DNA of 64,000 nt from Phoebastria nigripes (taxonomy: Eukaryota > Chordata > Aves > Procellariiformes > Diomedeidae), in NCBI GenBank assembly GCA_035582835.1, contig JAYKAV010000933.1, positions 917,625 to 981,624 on the forward strand. Reading direction: 5' to 3'. The position numbers and the translations under genes were made by a program. The notes beneath the pieces are model-generated. The model had not been told where the DNA came from and made no database searches. It saw only the letters and a program-made list of their open reading frames with translations. Shown here piece by piece: positions 45,064-60,000 of this stretch (positions within the stretch are counted from its first letter, which is position 1; each line of letters begins with the position of its first letter).

Positions 45064-48000
45064 GTAAGTATTTCTTGAAATTTACTATGGTAATTTTTTA
45101 TCCAGGGTTAAGCTTTTATTAAAACGAATCCTACCAAGTCTCAGAGTTGTTGCATAGTGAATCTGCAATGGTCTGAGTTACAGTGGGGAAAAGAACAATT
45201 TCCAGCACATGAATAACTTACAGGTATTCAGGCAGTGAATTACCATTTTCTCATTCAGGAGGAGAACAAGGTATTTAACTCTTCCAAGTTTACTTACATG
45301 GGAAAAATGGGGGAAAAAGTTTGTTTTCCCTCGGAGAGGTATATTAAATCAAACCTCAAGATACTCTTGGTGTGGTCTAAGAGTTGTTGCAGAATAGCTC
45401 TTAACGCTATGAATTCTGCTGTAATTTATTTTACAATAGCTTCTCAGTATAGATATGCTTAAGTAATTACTCTGGTAGGGTTTCAAAAGATCATTCATTC
45501 AAGATTATTCTTTATGCTCATGATTAACAGTAACATCAAAAAGCTGTACCTGTTGTAAAGCTTTTTTGAAAAGCAGAAATTTTGTGTGCACATAAAACAT
45601 TGAAATGTTTGTAATGAGATAGCTAGCTCTGTTAGTCAATATGAACAGCTGTCCACGTGTTTCAAATCAGGACTGTTCTGCTGTATCAAGAGAATGGTTG
45701 TATTGTGTGTGTCTTAATTTTAGGTATTTCCTATTAAAAGTATTTTATATACGTATTTTACATACGTATTTTACATTTCCAGTAAACAGTGAAAAATATA
45801 TTTTAGAAAGTCTGTATGGCAATCCTTCGTCATGTACTGATCATCGTCGCTGTGTGCTGTGGAGTCTGCCATTCCTGTTGACCTGATGCTTTTATCATAA
45901 AGCTAATACAGAACTTAGGCTTTTTTACTGCCAACAGTATGCTACAGGGAGGAGATGTGTTGCTCCTAGCTGGTTCCTTTCTGAGGCAACAGGGAGTCTG
46001 TTGAAATAGCTCTAATGTTCCGCATTACAGTTGTCTATGTAGGACTAGAAGAGGGGAAAGAGAGAGAGAGCAGTAGTATGTGCTTCAAATATTTGACCTC
46101 TGTAACTAGTTGTGAAAATTATAGCTTCCCCTTCCATTTTTGTAAGTTAATTTGTTACTGTTGGGAAAGCACTAATGTGCTGGTCTAGGTCCAGGTAGTG
46201 GGAAGAATAATCACAAACTTCTTCCAAAAAATCTGTTGGCTTACTCAGTTCTGTTCCTTCCGTCTCCCTCCTCCCTTCCAAATGTGTGACCACATTGTGT
46301 TGTGACAACTTCAGAAAAGAAATGAAGGACCTGTAATGTCATGTTCACATTCCTTAAACAGATACTGTCCCAAGGTATCCTGGCACAGATTCAGGAGTGG
46401 GGAGGAATCTGCTCTTCCATTTAAGGTATCTCACATCTGAAGGGAGTTAGCCCTTATAAAAAGCAGTTTATCAAAAAGCAAGAAATTAAGACAAAGTGAT
46501 TCAATTAAAATGATTATATAGTAGATGTAGAAAGACAATGTGATGTCCTCTACACTTGCTGCTAAGAGAGGGGATTTAGCGCCTTTTTCTTTAGTGGAGG
46601 CATGTGACAGCAAGATCACTCTCATGTAGGTAGAACAACTTACTCTAACAGCCCATTTTATGGTTTAAATGCTTGTTCTGCCCTGCTCTAGGTGACAGTG
46701 CTGGGACCGTTGTCCCTGCTCTACAACTTCATTTAGCTGTTCCTGTTAAAGCCTACACTTCTCCCTGGCCTGGCAGGGCTGATGTTGTGTGTCAAATCCT
46801 CAGCTCTAGATACGATTAATACTTCATTAATGAAGTTGCTGGGAGTGGAAGTCTGAACATCGGTTAGGTACAGATTGTATGTGAGAGTGGGCGGGTTTGT
46901 TGCGGGGTTTCTTTTTGTTCTTTTTTTTTTTTTTTTTTAAACTGTAGTAATAACAATACTAGATCTAGTGTGAGATCAGTCTTCGTGCTATACAGCATTA
47001 CTTTGTCAATCATTTTGGCAATGGCAGTGGCATCTGGTGCTACAGAACTAAACTTGACAGTTCTCAGGAACTTTAAGTAGCTAAATGATGATTAAGTTGA
47101 AGAAAACATGAGAGAATAATTTTAGTAAAAGGAGGAGGGAGGGGATGTTGCTTATTCAGATTTTGGATTATCTTTCCTTTTAAGCTACCAGAGACAGAGT
47201 AGCATTTCATCTGAAGTAGAGACCAAGCCCAAACTCACTAAAATAGGAGTTAATAATAATTACTCCCAACAAAAGTTGCTTAAAAAAAAAAAAAAAAATT
47301 AATGGCCAAAATAAACCCTGTGAGCAAGTACTCCATAGATAATACCGATCATTAATACTGAAGAGCAAAGACCAAGCAGAGTTGTTTTTTTCCTGAGGGC
47401 TCTTTGGGAGCTGCAGCAGTCCTGACTTTTGAAATTTGATACAACTGTTTTTTTCCCCTCATCTTGCCAAGCTCAGTGGAATCTTGTTCAGCTATTCCAC
47501 TTGGCCAGACTGTCTAGTATACTAGTGCCATGCTTTTGACATCATTACCTTTCTTTTGTTATCTTTTTAAAATTATTACTTTTCTATTTGGTAACTGTGC
47601 TAAGTACATTTTTATCTTAATAGTATCACATTATTCTTGGATTATGGGAAGGGAAATAATTTATCACATCTTTTCATTTAATTTTGGTTTGCTACTACCT
47701 TACTCCTTAAACAATCAAGTTTAGTTTTTATTTATATGCATATTCAAAATACATAGTACAAGAAAACTGTTTGGACATAAAAAGTACAGTAGAATATAAC
47801 CACTTTTTTACTAGCTAGAGGAAAAAAAAAGAGATTTGGGGAAAATATTTAAACTTCTGGGTTGGAATCAATAATGTAATGATAATCGGGATAAGAAAAA
47901 TAGGCACTGAATTAGTAATTTGTTCAATAAAGAATACTGAAGATAGGGAATCCTATTCAATATTCAGCATTTGAGTTCAGGCAGAAGTTGTCTGGCTCTC

Positions 48001-51000
48001 CACTTGAGGAAAAAGTAATAAATGCAAAAGGAAAATGTTGAGAGCCATGAGAACAATGTATTTCAACAATAGCTTGAAAAGTGTTTTTTGGGGAAGTTGA
48101 TCATATGAGTAAGTTTAGTCAGCCACTGTTAGTAAAATATTTGTGCAATCTGAAAGTCTCACTTCAAGTTCCATTACAATCTTGTGAAATAGGTCTGCCA
48201 CTGATTTATTTTGGGATAGAGGGAGGAATATATTCAGAATATTCATTACTTACTACCAGTTCTTAAAAATCCAGATTAATGTTGCATTAGCTGTAAAGCA
48301 TATGTTATTTGGTCAGATCTGTTCTAACCTCGCTTAGTAATACAGTTTAATACAACTGGAAAAGCGTATTGAATTGCCTGTGACCATATTCAGTATTGCA
48401 AATACTCCATGGATGTTGAACTCATCCTCAGACTAACAAGAAAGGGGAAGAAACTTTTCACACACTATTTTAATATGTTTGCCTAAAGGAATTTCTAGAT
48501 AATCTTTCGTTTATCAGAACAATATTGATACATTGAAATTAATTATTTAATGGTTTCTTTAGCTTCAGGATAGTTGCAGAGTGCAGCTGATGAGGGGCAA
48601 CATTAGGAAAATGGGCATGTAATCAGAGAAGGGGAAGGTCTTTCCTTCCATCTTTTGAAACAGTGTGTTTAGAACATCTGTTTCCTACTGTTTTGTTTAA
48701 ACCAGTGTGTTTTCAGTAGCAGTGTATTTTGCTTAGTTTAACCTAAGTATTAGTATAACAGGTAAGTGCGTATTTAGATTATAATTTAACATCTTTGAAA
48801 GATGAATTAAACTCAATATTGTTCAAATAGTCTTTTCATTTTTCTTTTTTTCTTTTTCTTCCCCCCTAGGTCTTCTAACATTTATAAATTGTGCCTACGT
48901 TAAATGGGGAACACGGGTGCAGGATATATTTACTTATGCTAAAGTCACTGCTCTTATTGTCATCATCATAACCGGGCTTGTTAAAATATGCCAGGGTAAG
49001 CTTATAAAATTAAAGCAAAGGTTTGTGTTTATCAGTTAAACTGAGTAACTGGTCTAAAGACTGTAAAATACCTCTGTATGTGTTATCAAATGCCTCAGTA
49101 CGAGCATAATATAGCCACTTTGAAAACACCAATAATACCAATGTTAGGCATTATTATGATATTATATCATGAGAAGCTATTCTATCTCAGTTGACTTTGA
49201 ACTGGGTAAAAGAAGGTAACTGATTGCTCAGCGATGTTGTTCAATTTACAGCCTGCAGTATGGAATAATAAAGGAAATGAAACAGCAAAATACAGAGCTA
49301 GCAAAATACAATGGGAGTGGAGAAAGCTGTAAATTTGTGTAAGGAACATACTACTTTACAGTGAGATCAACTGAATTTTTTTTTTACAAAATGAACTTTG
49401 TGCAAGTCTGAAAGTGACTGAAATTAAAGTAAAAATAGATTTGTAAGAACATGTAAGTAGATTTGTGAAACAGCAGCTCTTTTTTTTGCTCAAACCTGAG
49501 TTCTGTTATAGCTGTTGAGAATTAGAAAGTTGATGGGGTTTTGGATTTTTTTTTTTTTTTTTTTNNNNNNNNNNNNNNTTACGGCAGCTTTGAAAGCAGG
49601 GTAATTTTTTTAAGATTTGTGTGTGTGTTGGGCATTGTGCCTTCAGGTTAGAGGAATTCTGAACTTAGTTTTGTTCTTATCCCTTCCTCTGGGGAGAATT
49701 TATTGGTGTGTTAGCTTAAAAAAATTACCCTGCTTTCAAAGCTGCCGTAATGGTCTTTCCCTGGCAATCTGGCAATTGGTGTCCTTTGCTCTAACGGGTT
49801 ATTCTTGAAAGTCTATGAGCAAGGTAATTATTGTGAATGGAACAAGAATATGCATATGTGAGCACCATGCTGGAGCATTTAATGCTTAGCACATCTGCCC
49901 ATCCCTTGTTTTGTAGATACTGAGCTTGTTCACTACTAACTTCCTTGACATTGTCTCCCTTCTGTTTCTAACTCAGCAGTTACTCTGCCTATATCTGTGC
50001 CAAGGGAATAGCATTGTCTGATTAGGATAAAAAAGTGAAAGAAGTGAAGATATTTTAGAGGCCTCAAATATTTGCCTGGCCAGTTCTGATGAAGTCTAAA
50101 CATTTCAGGATGCATAGTACAGGGCACGTTTTGAAGTTACATAGTTACTCACCTTTCTGTATTTGGTGTTTTTGTGTGTGTGTGTCTGCATATGTAAAAT
50201 AGTCTGAATATATAAAAGTGCCATTGATGAGCTTGTCTTGACTTGCTTAAAGTCAAAAGATGGCACAAGTTCTCACAAATACTGGCGCAAAAAAACCATA
50301 CACTTTTTCTCTTAGCTTGGGAAAATTTTATCTCGAGTAACAATAATATTTTATGTTCTGTTAATTGTTCTCGGTGTTCTATTTTTAATAGCTAAAACTT
50401 AAACATCCATTTAGTGGTTTGGGTTTTTTTGGTCATAGTTATTTAAAATCAACTGTAATCTTTGTTTTCTGCATAGGTTAAATGATTGAAAATTTAAAAG
50501 GACATAGAAGGATAGAGTGGATTATTTTATAAATGTATGTCATTGCCAGTTATTTGTAGCTTAGTCTGAACTTAATGTTCCTGAACTTTTTGTGCCATTG
50601 TGGATGAACTAGGTGTTTAATTATAGAACAGTATCATCCACAGAGCTTAATTTTTAGTAGTTTAAATGCCATGCTTATTCTCATGGCTGAAGCACAGAGT
50701 AGAACTGGAAAAAAGGCTTAATAAGCAGCTTTGAAGGAATTAGGGTTTCTGAGTTTTTTGTATTTGTGTGCCAAATTGAAAAAAATTACTTGCTGTGTTT
50801 TATTATCCTGTACTTCATTGCATCTCTTCCACACACAGGACATTCATCGCACTTTGAGAACTCTTTTGAGGGATCCTCTTTTGATATCGGAGACATTTCC
50901 CTCGCACTCTATTCTGCCTTGTTCTCTTACTCTGGTTGGGATACGCTCAATTTTGTAACGGAAGAGATCAAAAACCCAGAAAGGTAAACGATTTGAGCTT

Positions 51001-54000
51001 TCTAAACCTGGATAATTCCCAAGTTGCTTGTTTTGTGGCTGTCTTTCACTAATGAGTTCTGAGCTTATATAGAAATGAGTAGAACTGCTCTATACATAGA
51101 TGGTAAGGCTGTGAACAGCCACTAGCAAAGATTTACTAGTTTTAAACTCCATTAAAAATGAGGGGCGGGGGGAGGGGAGGAAGAATAAATAAGTCTAGAT
51201 GATTGCAGGATGCTGTATTCAGTTCTTGGTAAGCTTTCGGTTCAAGATGTTGCTACTGTTTATTACAATAGGAGTTAATATTGCAGTGAAACAGTTACAT
51301 AAGTGTAGTGTGTGCTATGTTTATCTGTGCAATAATTCTGATTTCATATTTAAGAATGTTATCTTTTCTGTGAATTTATGCTCTAAAAGTGTGACTGACT
51401 AATCTCACTCAGTTGTGAGTCTGTAAGCAGACGCATTTATGTTAAAAATAGAATCCCATTTGATCATTTTTACTTCCTATTATAAGCAACAGCTCAGATT
51501 GCTACAACTGAAAGATGAAGAATGGAAGAGAGATTTTTTTTTTCAATTCTCCCAACTGATGTTGACTTTTGCAGTTTGTTCTGTTACCCCTGAGTTCTAT
51601 GCTTTGCATTTATTTAACCAGGAAAGTTATCTATTAAAAAGATAAAATAGCAGATAAGTATTTTAACTTTAAAAATAGCTATTTTTAGTCAGACTGAATT
51701 TCAGGTTGACAGTGTTTCCTTAAATTGTCTTCCAAAGATTTGTTATATGTATTCAGAAGAGATGTACGTTTTGTGTTTGCATCAGTCATTTGGTCCTTCA
51801 AATTGTTTTTTTTTCTGCTGAAAGAGCTCCCCTTTTGAGTGCTGATGCAATGCCTTTTCATCTTTTTAAAGTTAGTGTATTGTTCTGTGTTATCAGCTGG
51901 ATAACTCTTGTGTTAGACGTATTGTTTTGAAAAATAATCTTTCTCACAGGATATTCAGCTGATGAGAATTTCTTTGGATTCATTTGCTATTTGTAGGCAT
52001 CAGTGCCTAATACAAGCTTCGTTCTTGGTAACAATTGTAGCTGATAAAGTGAACTTAAAATTTCAGCTTTCTACATTGACAGTTCTTGGGAATAATGAGA
52101 TGTTCCATACTTCTATAAAATTACTCCAAGGATTACATATTTTTCATATTCACTTGATTCATAGTGCCCTCATGTTTTCCAGTCAAAAGTTGCAATCCAC
52201 AAGTTAAATTTGAAATAGTCCCTTGGCTTTAATCTTGGGTGATGCGAAGTCCTTAAAATGTCATTTCAGCTTGTTTTTACATTATGTAACATTTTTGAAT
52301 TAATTTCTAAGTGGTTTTCCGATTCCGTTTCTTCTCTGCGCTGAGGTTCACAGGACTCTCACTGCGAGTGTGCAACCTGGAAGCAGAGTCAGAACTCCCA
52401 GTTACTAATTTACTGATTTATATGGGGGGATGCGGTGTGTGTTTGTTTTTCTGCTTCCACAGTACCAGACAGACCCAGCTGGAGTTCTGGGCCTCAGGAA
52501 ATTTTTGAGGAAACTTCCAAAGTGCATTTCATTTTTCTGCTTTGTTGGGTTTTTGTGGGTTTTTTGTTGTTGTTATTGAAAACCATGTTCATGGCAAATG
52601 CTCATCCATGTCACCATGCTGTGTTTGATTTCAAACTGGGCAAATGTGAGAGTAACACTCTCAGTTCCGCTTTCCCTTTTGAGACATTTGAATATCCCTG
52701 CAAGCTTTGGGGAAAGAATAAGGCTGAGAAAAGCCAAAGCCTAAAATTAAAAGTTTGCTTCTGCTTCTGCTCTGCAGAGTTTCTTCCTGTGGAGCTGCAG
52801 ACTCAGGGCTGTGAGTTTATCTCGGCTTTAAATTAAACCTTGTCTGTTTACATCTAGAGGTTTGCAGTGTTTTCATGTTACACTAGACTTTGTATTACTT
52901 TCTAGACATGTGTTAGCTAGTAAGATACACCACATCCAGAGATTCACAGCTGTGCAGCAATTTTGGATCTGCCCTCTGCATCTCTACTTTGTGCAGTTAC
53001 GCAGCCCAATTAGTTTGTTCTGTGCAGTGATGAGTGCAGATGAGAAGATCAGGGGTTTGGTTTAGTTTAGTGGATCTCCCTGCATCAGTTCTAGAAGTAG
53101 GTGCTAGAAGAACAGCGGCATTCGCCAGGGAGAATGAGTGCAGTGACTCAGAGCTCTGCCCCTTTGGGTTCTAGTTGTGGTAATTAACAGGGCCAGTAGG
53201 AAATAATTTAAAGCATGTAAATTTGAAGGCTATTACTACTGATCTGGAAACCCTGAAGTTAGGGTACTTGAAAAGCAGTTGCATAGAATCCCTTTTTACA
53301 CATAACTTAGGTTTTAAGTTATTGCAAAAAATTTGATTTTTTTCCAGTATTCTGTATTAGAATTTCTAGTTTTAAAAGAAACCAAACTCTTCCAGAGATA
53401 CCTATTTTGAAATCTTTATTCTATCTTCATACCTTTTATCTCTAAGGTAGAGGATGCAAATAAATAAGTTTATTCTGTTATTAATGGAATTTTTTTTCCT
53501 GGATTGTGGGATTTGGGTTTTTTTTGTCTTACAGGAACTTGCCACTGGCTATTGCAGTGTCTATGCCAATTGTGACTGTTATCTATATTATGACCAATAT
53601 AGCTTACTATACTGTGCTGGATGTCAAAGCCGTTCTTTCTAGTGATGCCGTGGCAGTGGTAAGTTGACCATGTGGTATTTTGCTATGTTACTCACTTTTC
53701 ACCTGTTAGGGATGCATTTATTTTTGAGGAACAAAACAGGAAAAATCCCTAGTTTGTTACAGTACTTCACTGAATACAGGAGGACAGAACAACTCATCAT
53801 GAATAATTTAATCTCAAATAGAAAAGTAGGTAATGAAATCATGTATAATAATATATTATCAGATTTATTAAAACAAGCACAGATGCATCTTGTTAATGTA
53901 TTTTGCAAAGGTGCTAATTAGAGTTGTGCACTTTGAGCTTATTGTAAATTAGATTCATTAGTACATAATTGTCTTCTCTGTTCCTTCATGCTGCAGTATT

Positions 54001-57000
54001 TGGAAAGCTGGAGCAGTATGCAGAACAGTGTTGCACTGAGCTACGTTCTATTGAGCTAACAATTGGCGCAATGCATATCTATAAATGGATGTGTTGCAGC
54101 TCAGCTATGATGAAGTTTAGCTTTGTATCGCCTTTTTAATAACTTAAATCACTGTCTTCCCAGCATTGTATTAATTCCAACAACTTTTATTATTTTGAAA
54201 TTAATTTTTTTTTATATGGATGGAAGTTTGAATGCAATTAAAATATATAAGCTTCTTAAAGTAAAAGCTGGTCAAAACATGTTTTATACTTAAAGCTAAT
54301 CATTAAACAAAAGTGAAGTGGTTTTTTTTTTTTTGCCCTATAGCTAGTGAATTAATTGGATAGTTCTGGTTACTATATCCTTTAGACTTGAGACTTGGAA
54401 AATTTAATCTTCTTTTTGGTTATTTAAATTGGAGGAAAATAAATAGCTTTCCTCCCTTTTAGATTCCCAATTGGCTTCTAAAATTTAAGTAGTTAGACAA
54501 TGGACAGAGAGTTTTAAATACATCAAAATGAAGGAAGTATTCACTCTGTTCCCACGGAGGATTACTATAATTAAAAACTGGCTTAGCAAATCAGCAAACT
54601 CTTGTTTCAGGTATTTAGACAGATGGTTCTGCAAAAGCATTTACTTGACTTTCTTTCAAACTTGAGAAATATTTATATTTAATGTAAGCTTTCAAAATAG
54701 TTTATGGTAAATGTGGGCTGTAACTTGTTATTTCAGATGTGATTATGCAGATGTTTGTTTCAAAAAGTATTGAAAGTAAATAAATTTTAATTCTTTGCCT
54801 CTTTTTAGCTGGAATATGGAAATACAAAGTTGTCATAAAATATATTGTGAAAAACTTGGTAAAACACTTCAGTATGAAACAACACAAGACAAGGACAGAA
54901 AATATTTAATTTTGAATCAGCATATGCTAAGGGGTAATAAAATCTTCAGGACTATTTATTTCTGTTGTAGGCTATGGTATCCCATATGAACTACCTTCCA
55001 GTGACTCATAATGTAATTTTAGTTCTTGTCTAGAATTAATTAATCCAGACAAAATTAAAAGCCAATACACAGTCCACTGTCCGTCCTGACTTCTGTAAAG
55101 CAATACACTATTGTTTTTTTCTAACAAAGACTTGGAAAATACACTCCGTTGACATCAATGAAATTCTGCAATCCAGCCTATCCCTTAAGAGTATTCTGTG
55201 CCTACTCTACTGCTCCTGGCCTTTGTCATCACAGAGGTTTATACAGCCATTTGGTGAATGGGATCAGGAAAACTGATCCACCCTGGGAGACTGGGGGAAT
55301 GATTCACTGTGGGCCTGTCCAATCTACGTTGGTGTACACAGGAAGTGGTAGCACTGCAGCAGCAGTGGCTGGCCAGATAAAGGAGGGATGATGGATGCCT
55401 GAACCTTACTACACATGCGAAACCCAGGCCTAAATTTTTATGATTTTATATATACTTCATTTAATTGTTCTTTGACATTGTTCTTGACCAAAAGTGAGTA
55501 TATATTTATTTTTGTGTGTGTGTATACATTTCTGTATATATACACATGCTGTGTAATTTTACATGAAATTGTAATACTCAGAACTGGACAGATCAGGTCT
55601 TCCTCTCTAGTATAGGATGAATCCAGACAGGGAGGAGAAAAAAGGAAGACTTAAGAATGATATAAATTCTTAGTCAATCTAATTGCATGCAGAGATATTG
55701 GGTGACCAGGGTAAGAATGAAAAAATATGTTTGTGATTTCCAAAGTTATTAGGGGATTTACTTCTTGCGCTAGTTTTAGTGAAACTTAACTGAATGAATG
55801 ACTTTGGAAGTCTAAAGCTGTACTTTTTCACTAGATCTCAGGATTGCCAAATACTTGCACTTAAAAATTGAACTAATGTTCTATCTAAAGGCATTTTTGC
55901 TGAGACGTCTCATCAGCTGGCAAACAATGGTCTTCTGATTGCCACTACTTATATCCCTTTTAGAATGACAAGGTGAAAGTGCAGCTGAAGTTTAATACTT
56001 AACACATGACTCATTGAAGATTCCTTTTCATTGCTGATACGAATTTAATTGCCCAGTTTTATGAAACCAACTTTAAGCTTGACCCACTAATACTTAAGCA
56101 AGTAGTGTGGACCTCTGGAAGGATGTCTGTAGAGTGGAACAGTTGACACTGAGGACCTGACATGCACACTATACATCCTTCAGGGGTATTTTACTTTGGA
56201 CTACCTCTCATGAGGTCCTGTGGACCGAATGCTTATGCATGGCTGGATTGCAGTAGGGGAGTACGGTAGGTACGCTCTTGAAGTGCATCTTCCAATTTAG
56301 CGTGTTCTAAAAGGGAAGCTTCCTTTACCTCCGATGCTAAACAATGTGAACCAAAAAGCAGTAAGTGGCAATAATTGGGAGAGTTGCTTCAAAAGTGCAC
56401 TTGCGGTCGAAATTAAAACACTCATAATGCACCCATAGTTTTCTAGTGAATGGGGAAAAAAGAAAGAGCTAATGACTGTAATGGTCTGTATTTGAAAACC
56501 CTCCTATAATACAGAAATGTAAAAATCTTCATGGTGAAATTTCTCTGGGTGGTGGAAGAGAATTTTATCTTCAGTGGAATCTTTAAGAAGACTTAGCGCA
56601 TTGTGGTCAGTGGATGAATGCAGAAAGGAGATGAGAATTAAGCCATTCAAAAAACTTATCTGGTGAAAATGAGCCACTTTGATCTGCTCACATATTCTGC
56701 ATGTGATATATGATACAGATTGCTGTAGTTTCCTTATTGCCCTCTATGTAGTTCTAGGGTGAAAACTGCAATAATGATTTTTTTAAAGAAACATGGTAGT
56801 AATATTGCTGCATTTTAGAACCTTTTGTGTAGTAAAGCAGCAGTTAAATTTAATCTTTCCTGTTGCTATTTTGGGAAGGAATGGAGTAGCTTTCTCCTAT
56901 TCATTTCAGTCAAGAGGCTTTGAGCTGGAAAGGGCGGGGAAGCTATTTCCAGTTTCTAAATGATGAGAGTAAAAGTTTAAGTGAAAGAAGTACTACTAGT

Positions 57001-60000
57001 AGTGTATCTTTGCACATCACCTTGCATACTGTTTTTCTTGGTGGCTGGGAGATGAAAGAAGTCTTACCAAGGGATGATACGGAACAAAATGATAGAATAT
57101 CCTTTTTTTACTTCAGTATTAGCTTCATTGTGGTATAGTCCAAGTGTTTGAGCTAAGAAACTAATTTTTTTAAGCTCTTTTTTGTTGAAGTGATGTTCTA
57201 AAAGGGAAGCTTCCTTTACCTCCGATGCTAAACAATGTGAACCAAAAAGCAGTAAGTGGCAATAATTGGGAGAGTTGCTTCAAAAGTGCACAAGTAATAC
57301 AGCAACAGCTAGCTTAGAAGTTCTGCAAATGCTCTTCAGATGGTTGCTGATCATGTAAAAATCACTTCCTTTTTCAAAGATTCCTGTCAGAGTTTCACAG
57401 TTGACTTCTGTTTTACCTCCTTATACAAACCATCACAACCCTTACTGTTAAGTTTTATGCATATGAAGCAGTTACTCTGTAGCACAAACGCACTTAAAAT
57501 AGATAAATAAAAGCAGAAATTTTATCTCACCTTCCCCTGTCACTGAACAACTATTTTTTTGCACCTGAGAGAGCCATTGTATTTTTTGTTTGTGAAGAGG
57601 GCAGCTGGCTCCACAAGCACTTTTTGGGCTGCTTCATCTTCTAACAGGAAAGAACATACTGGCTGCCAGTGCATAGCTTGTTACCTGCTTCCTGTGTTTA
57701 GTCATGTCTGGGGTTTTTTGATTGAGTTTATACAATAGGTGATATTTAGCAGCTTACTTCTTTTACTTGGAAAAGCTAAAAATGATTCCTGATTGAAGCA
57801 AACCGTTGTCCTGCATAGCTGGCTGTCATCTTTCTTGGAGCTGTACAGCTTTGTCTGTAGATTGGGGATAAAGATGACAACTTCAGCTGCATCTTTGAAT
57901 ACCATCTTGTGAGTCCAGCATTGATCAATCCAATTTACCCTGGTGTATTCATATTCTAGAGCAGACTTGCTTTGCTTCGACATGCCCTCTCCCTCAATGA
58001 AACAGGAATGTGGGAGGCTGTGTGTTTTAGCCATTTTATTCTTCTTTGGTGTGTAGTTTAACAAATGATGAGTCTCTTTCTTCTAATGGAATTCAGCCAG
58101 AAATTCTTAAGTTACTCCTAGACCTGGGTATTACTTCTCTTCCTTCATTTGGCCAGTCACTGGCTTCTTTTCTAAAGAGGAAAATCTGCTTGTCTTTGGC
58201 TGCCAGTGTCATGTCCATCTTCTTTGCTTGCACTGGCACCTCTCAGTAAGGTTCCTTTGGATGAAATGCACATTCTGTACCTTATAGTGGAAAAACTCTT
58301 CATTAGTCAGTTGCTTTTAGAAGAGAGCTGTTGAGTGAGTCATTTGCCTTCTTTCTTGGAGCTAGCTGTAATTCACTACCAATGCAGCACTCCTGCTGCC
58401 AGTTATGTAGAAGTTCTCTGGCTTTGGAGGCCAAGCTGAAAAGTTGAGCCAGAACTTGAAAGAGTGCTACATAATATTTTCAATATGAGAAAGATAAGAG
58501 ACTTTGGAAAACATTGAACCCTTATTCTACAGCTAGCTATTAAAAATGCTAAGAACAGGATAAACGCCTGAGAAGATTTAGATGAAGTATCTTTAGCACC
58601 TCCATGAAGACGTTAACGAAACTGTTTTACTGTTGGAGCTGGCATCTGTAATCTTAATGTGGGCATGCAGAAGAGACATGTTACATACAGTGGACATGCA
58701 ATACATTAATGCAGTAGCGTGGTGCTGGTTTCTCTTACCATAAGATTATATTGAGTGACCTAAAGATGAAGAGAGAATTTCATGCTGGACCTTGCGCTGC
58801 ACTGGAACCTTTTTCTCCAAGAAAAGGCGTTGCCAATAATACAAGGAGAGAATTATGTCCGTTTGAGTAGAATCAATCAACAGAATGGTGGTTGAAACAA
58901 GAATTACAGGAAACCTGAACATTTAAATTGCTTTCTTTTGCACCTTTACAATTTTCTGACTGTTTTCAGTTGATGTGCACCTTCTTCCCTTTCTTTAATA
59001 TATGTGACGTTAAATCTAATTTGGTCAAACTGAACAGATGTCATACAGTATCTTGACAAATGTAATCTATGGCAGTGGAAGAAAACTTCATCTACTCAGT
59101 GGCTTTTTTGCATGTGCAGCTTCCTGATTGCCATAAATCATAGTTTCTTTGTTTCCTTTAGGAAGTAGCTCCTTAAAGGCCTGAGAAACTAAAAATTGAG
59201 AAAACAGACTGTAGTTCTGACTGCCAAATCTTCCTGTAATGTGGGAATGTATTTATACTCTGCCTCAAGAGAAAAGTCAAAGCAGAATTAATTGCACTTC
59301 CAAGATACGAGTCAGATTGTTCATATATATTAATCTTCTTACTGCTCTATATGACTTTCAGGGTAAGAATGTTACAGAACTGAGCCTGGAAAAACTCGCA
59401 TGTGCGATAGGATCTTGAAATGAGCTACATAAAGAGGCTCTGTAGATGCCTTTTAAGCCTTCCTAATAGAAACACCTCATAATCTTTGGGTATAATTCTG
59501 TATAAGTTTCTTACTCATGTTAGACTACGTTCTCTTTGCATTTATCCATCTGATCAATACTGTTTAGTGCTTTGCCAGCCTAGCATGTGCTCGCAGCTCC
59601 ATATGCTCTCAGTGTAGTCTGACATTTTTTGTGTGCAGCTAAGTGTGATGAAACGGCTCTGATCTGTGATTCGTAACATAAATGTGGGTCTTTCTAATTG
59701 TCTGTGTGCCTGAATTACTGTGTGTGAGGCAGTATCCTGTGTATTTTGTTCTGGCAGCTCTTTAAGCGGGGCAATTCCCGCTGCTTTTAGTTCAACCTGT
59801 TTGTATAGAACTGTTGCTTGGACCCTTAAAAGGACAAAAAAGTGTTCTTGCAAACCATTCACAAATTACCAGCTGATGATCATGAGATCAAACTAACCCA
59901 AGATAAAATGTAGTTAAATCAGTCATTCATGTCTTGAAACAAAGCTGTAACTCAGTTTTTGACCATTCTTCTGGGAGTAATGTAACATTTTAGTCATGAC

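Noticed and set aside
52435..52836. 133-codon frame in an SLC7A6 intron
   Set aside because: It lies wholly inside an intron, has low-complexity hydrophobic runs, and has no domain or splice context.
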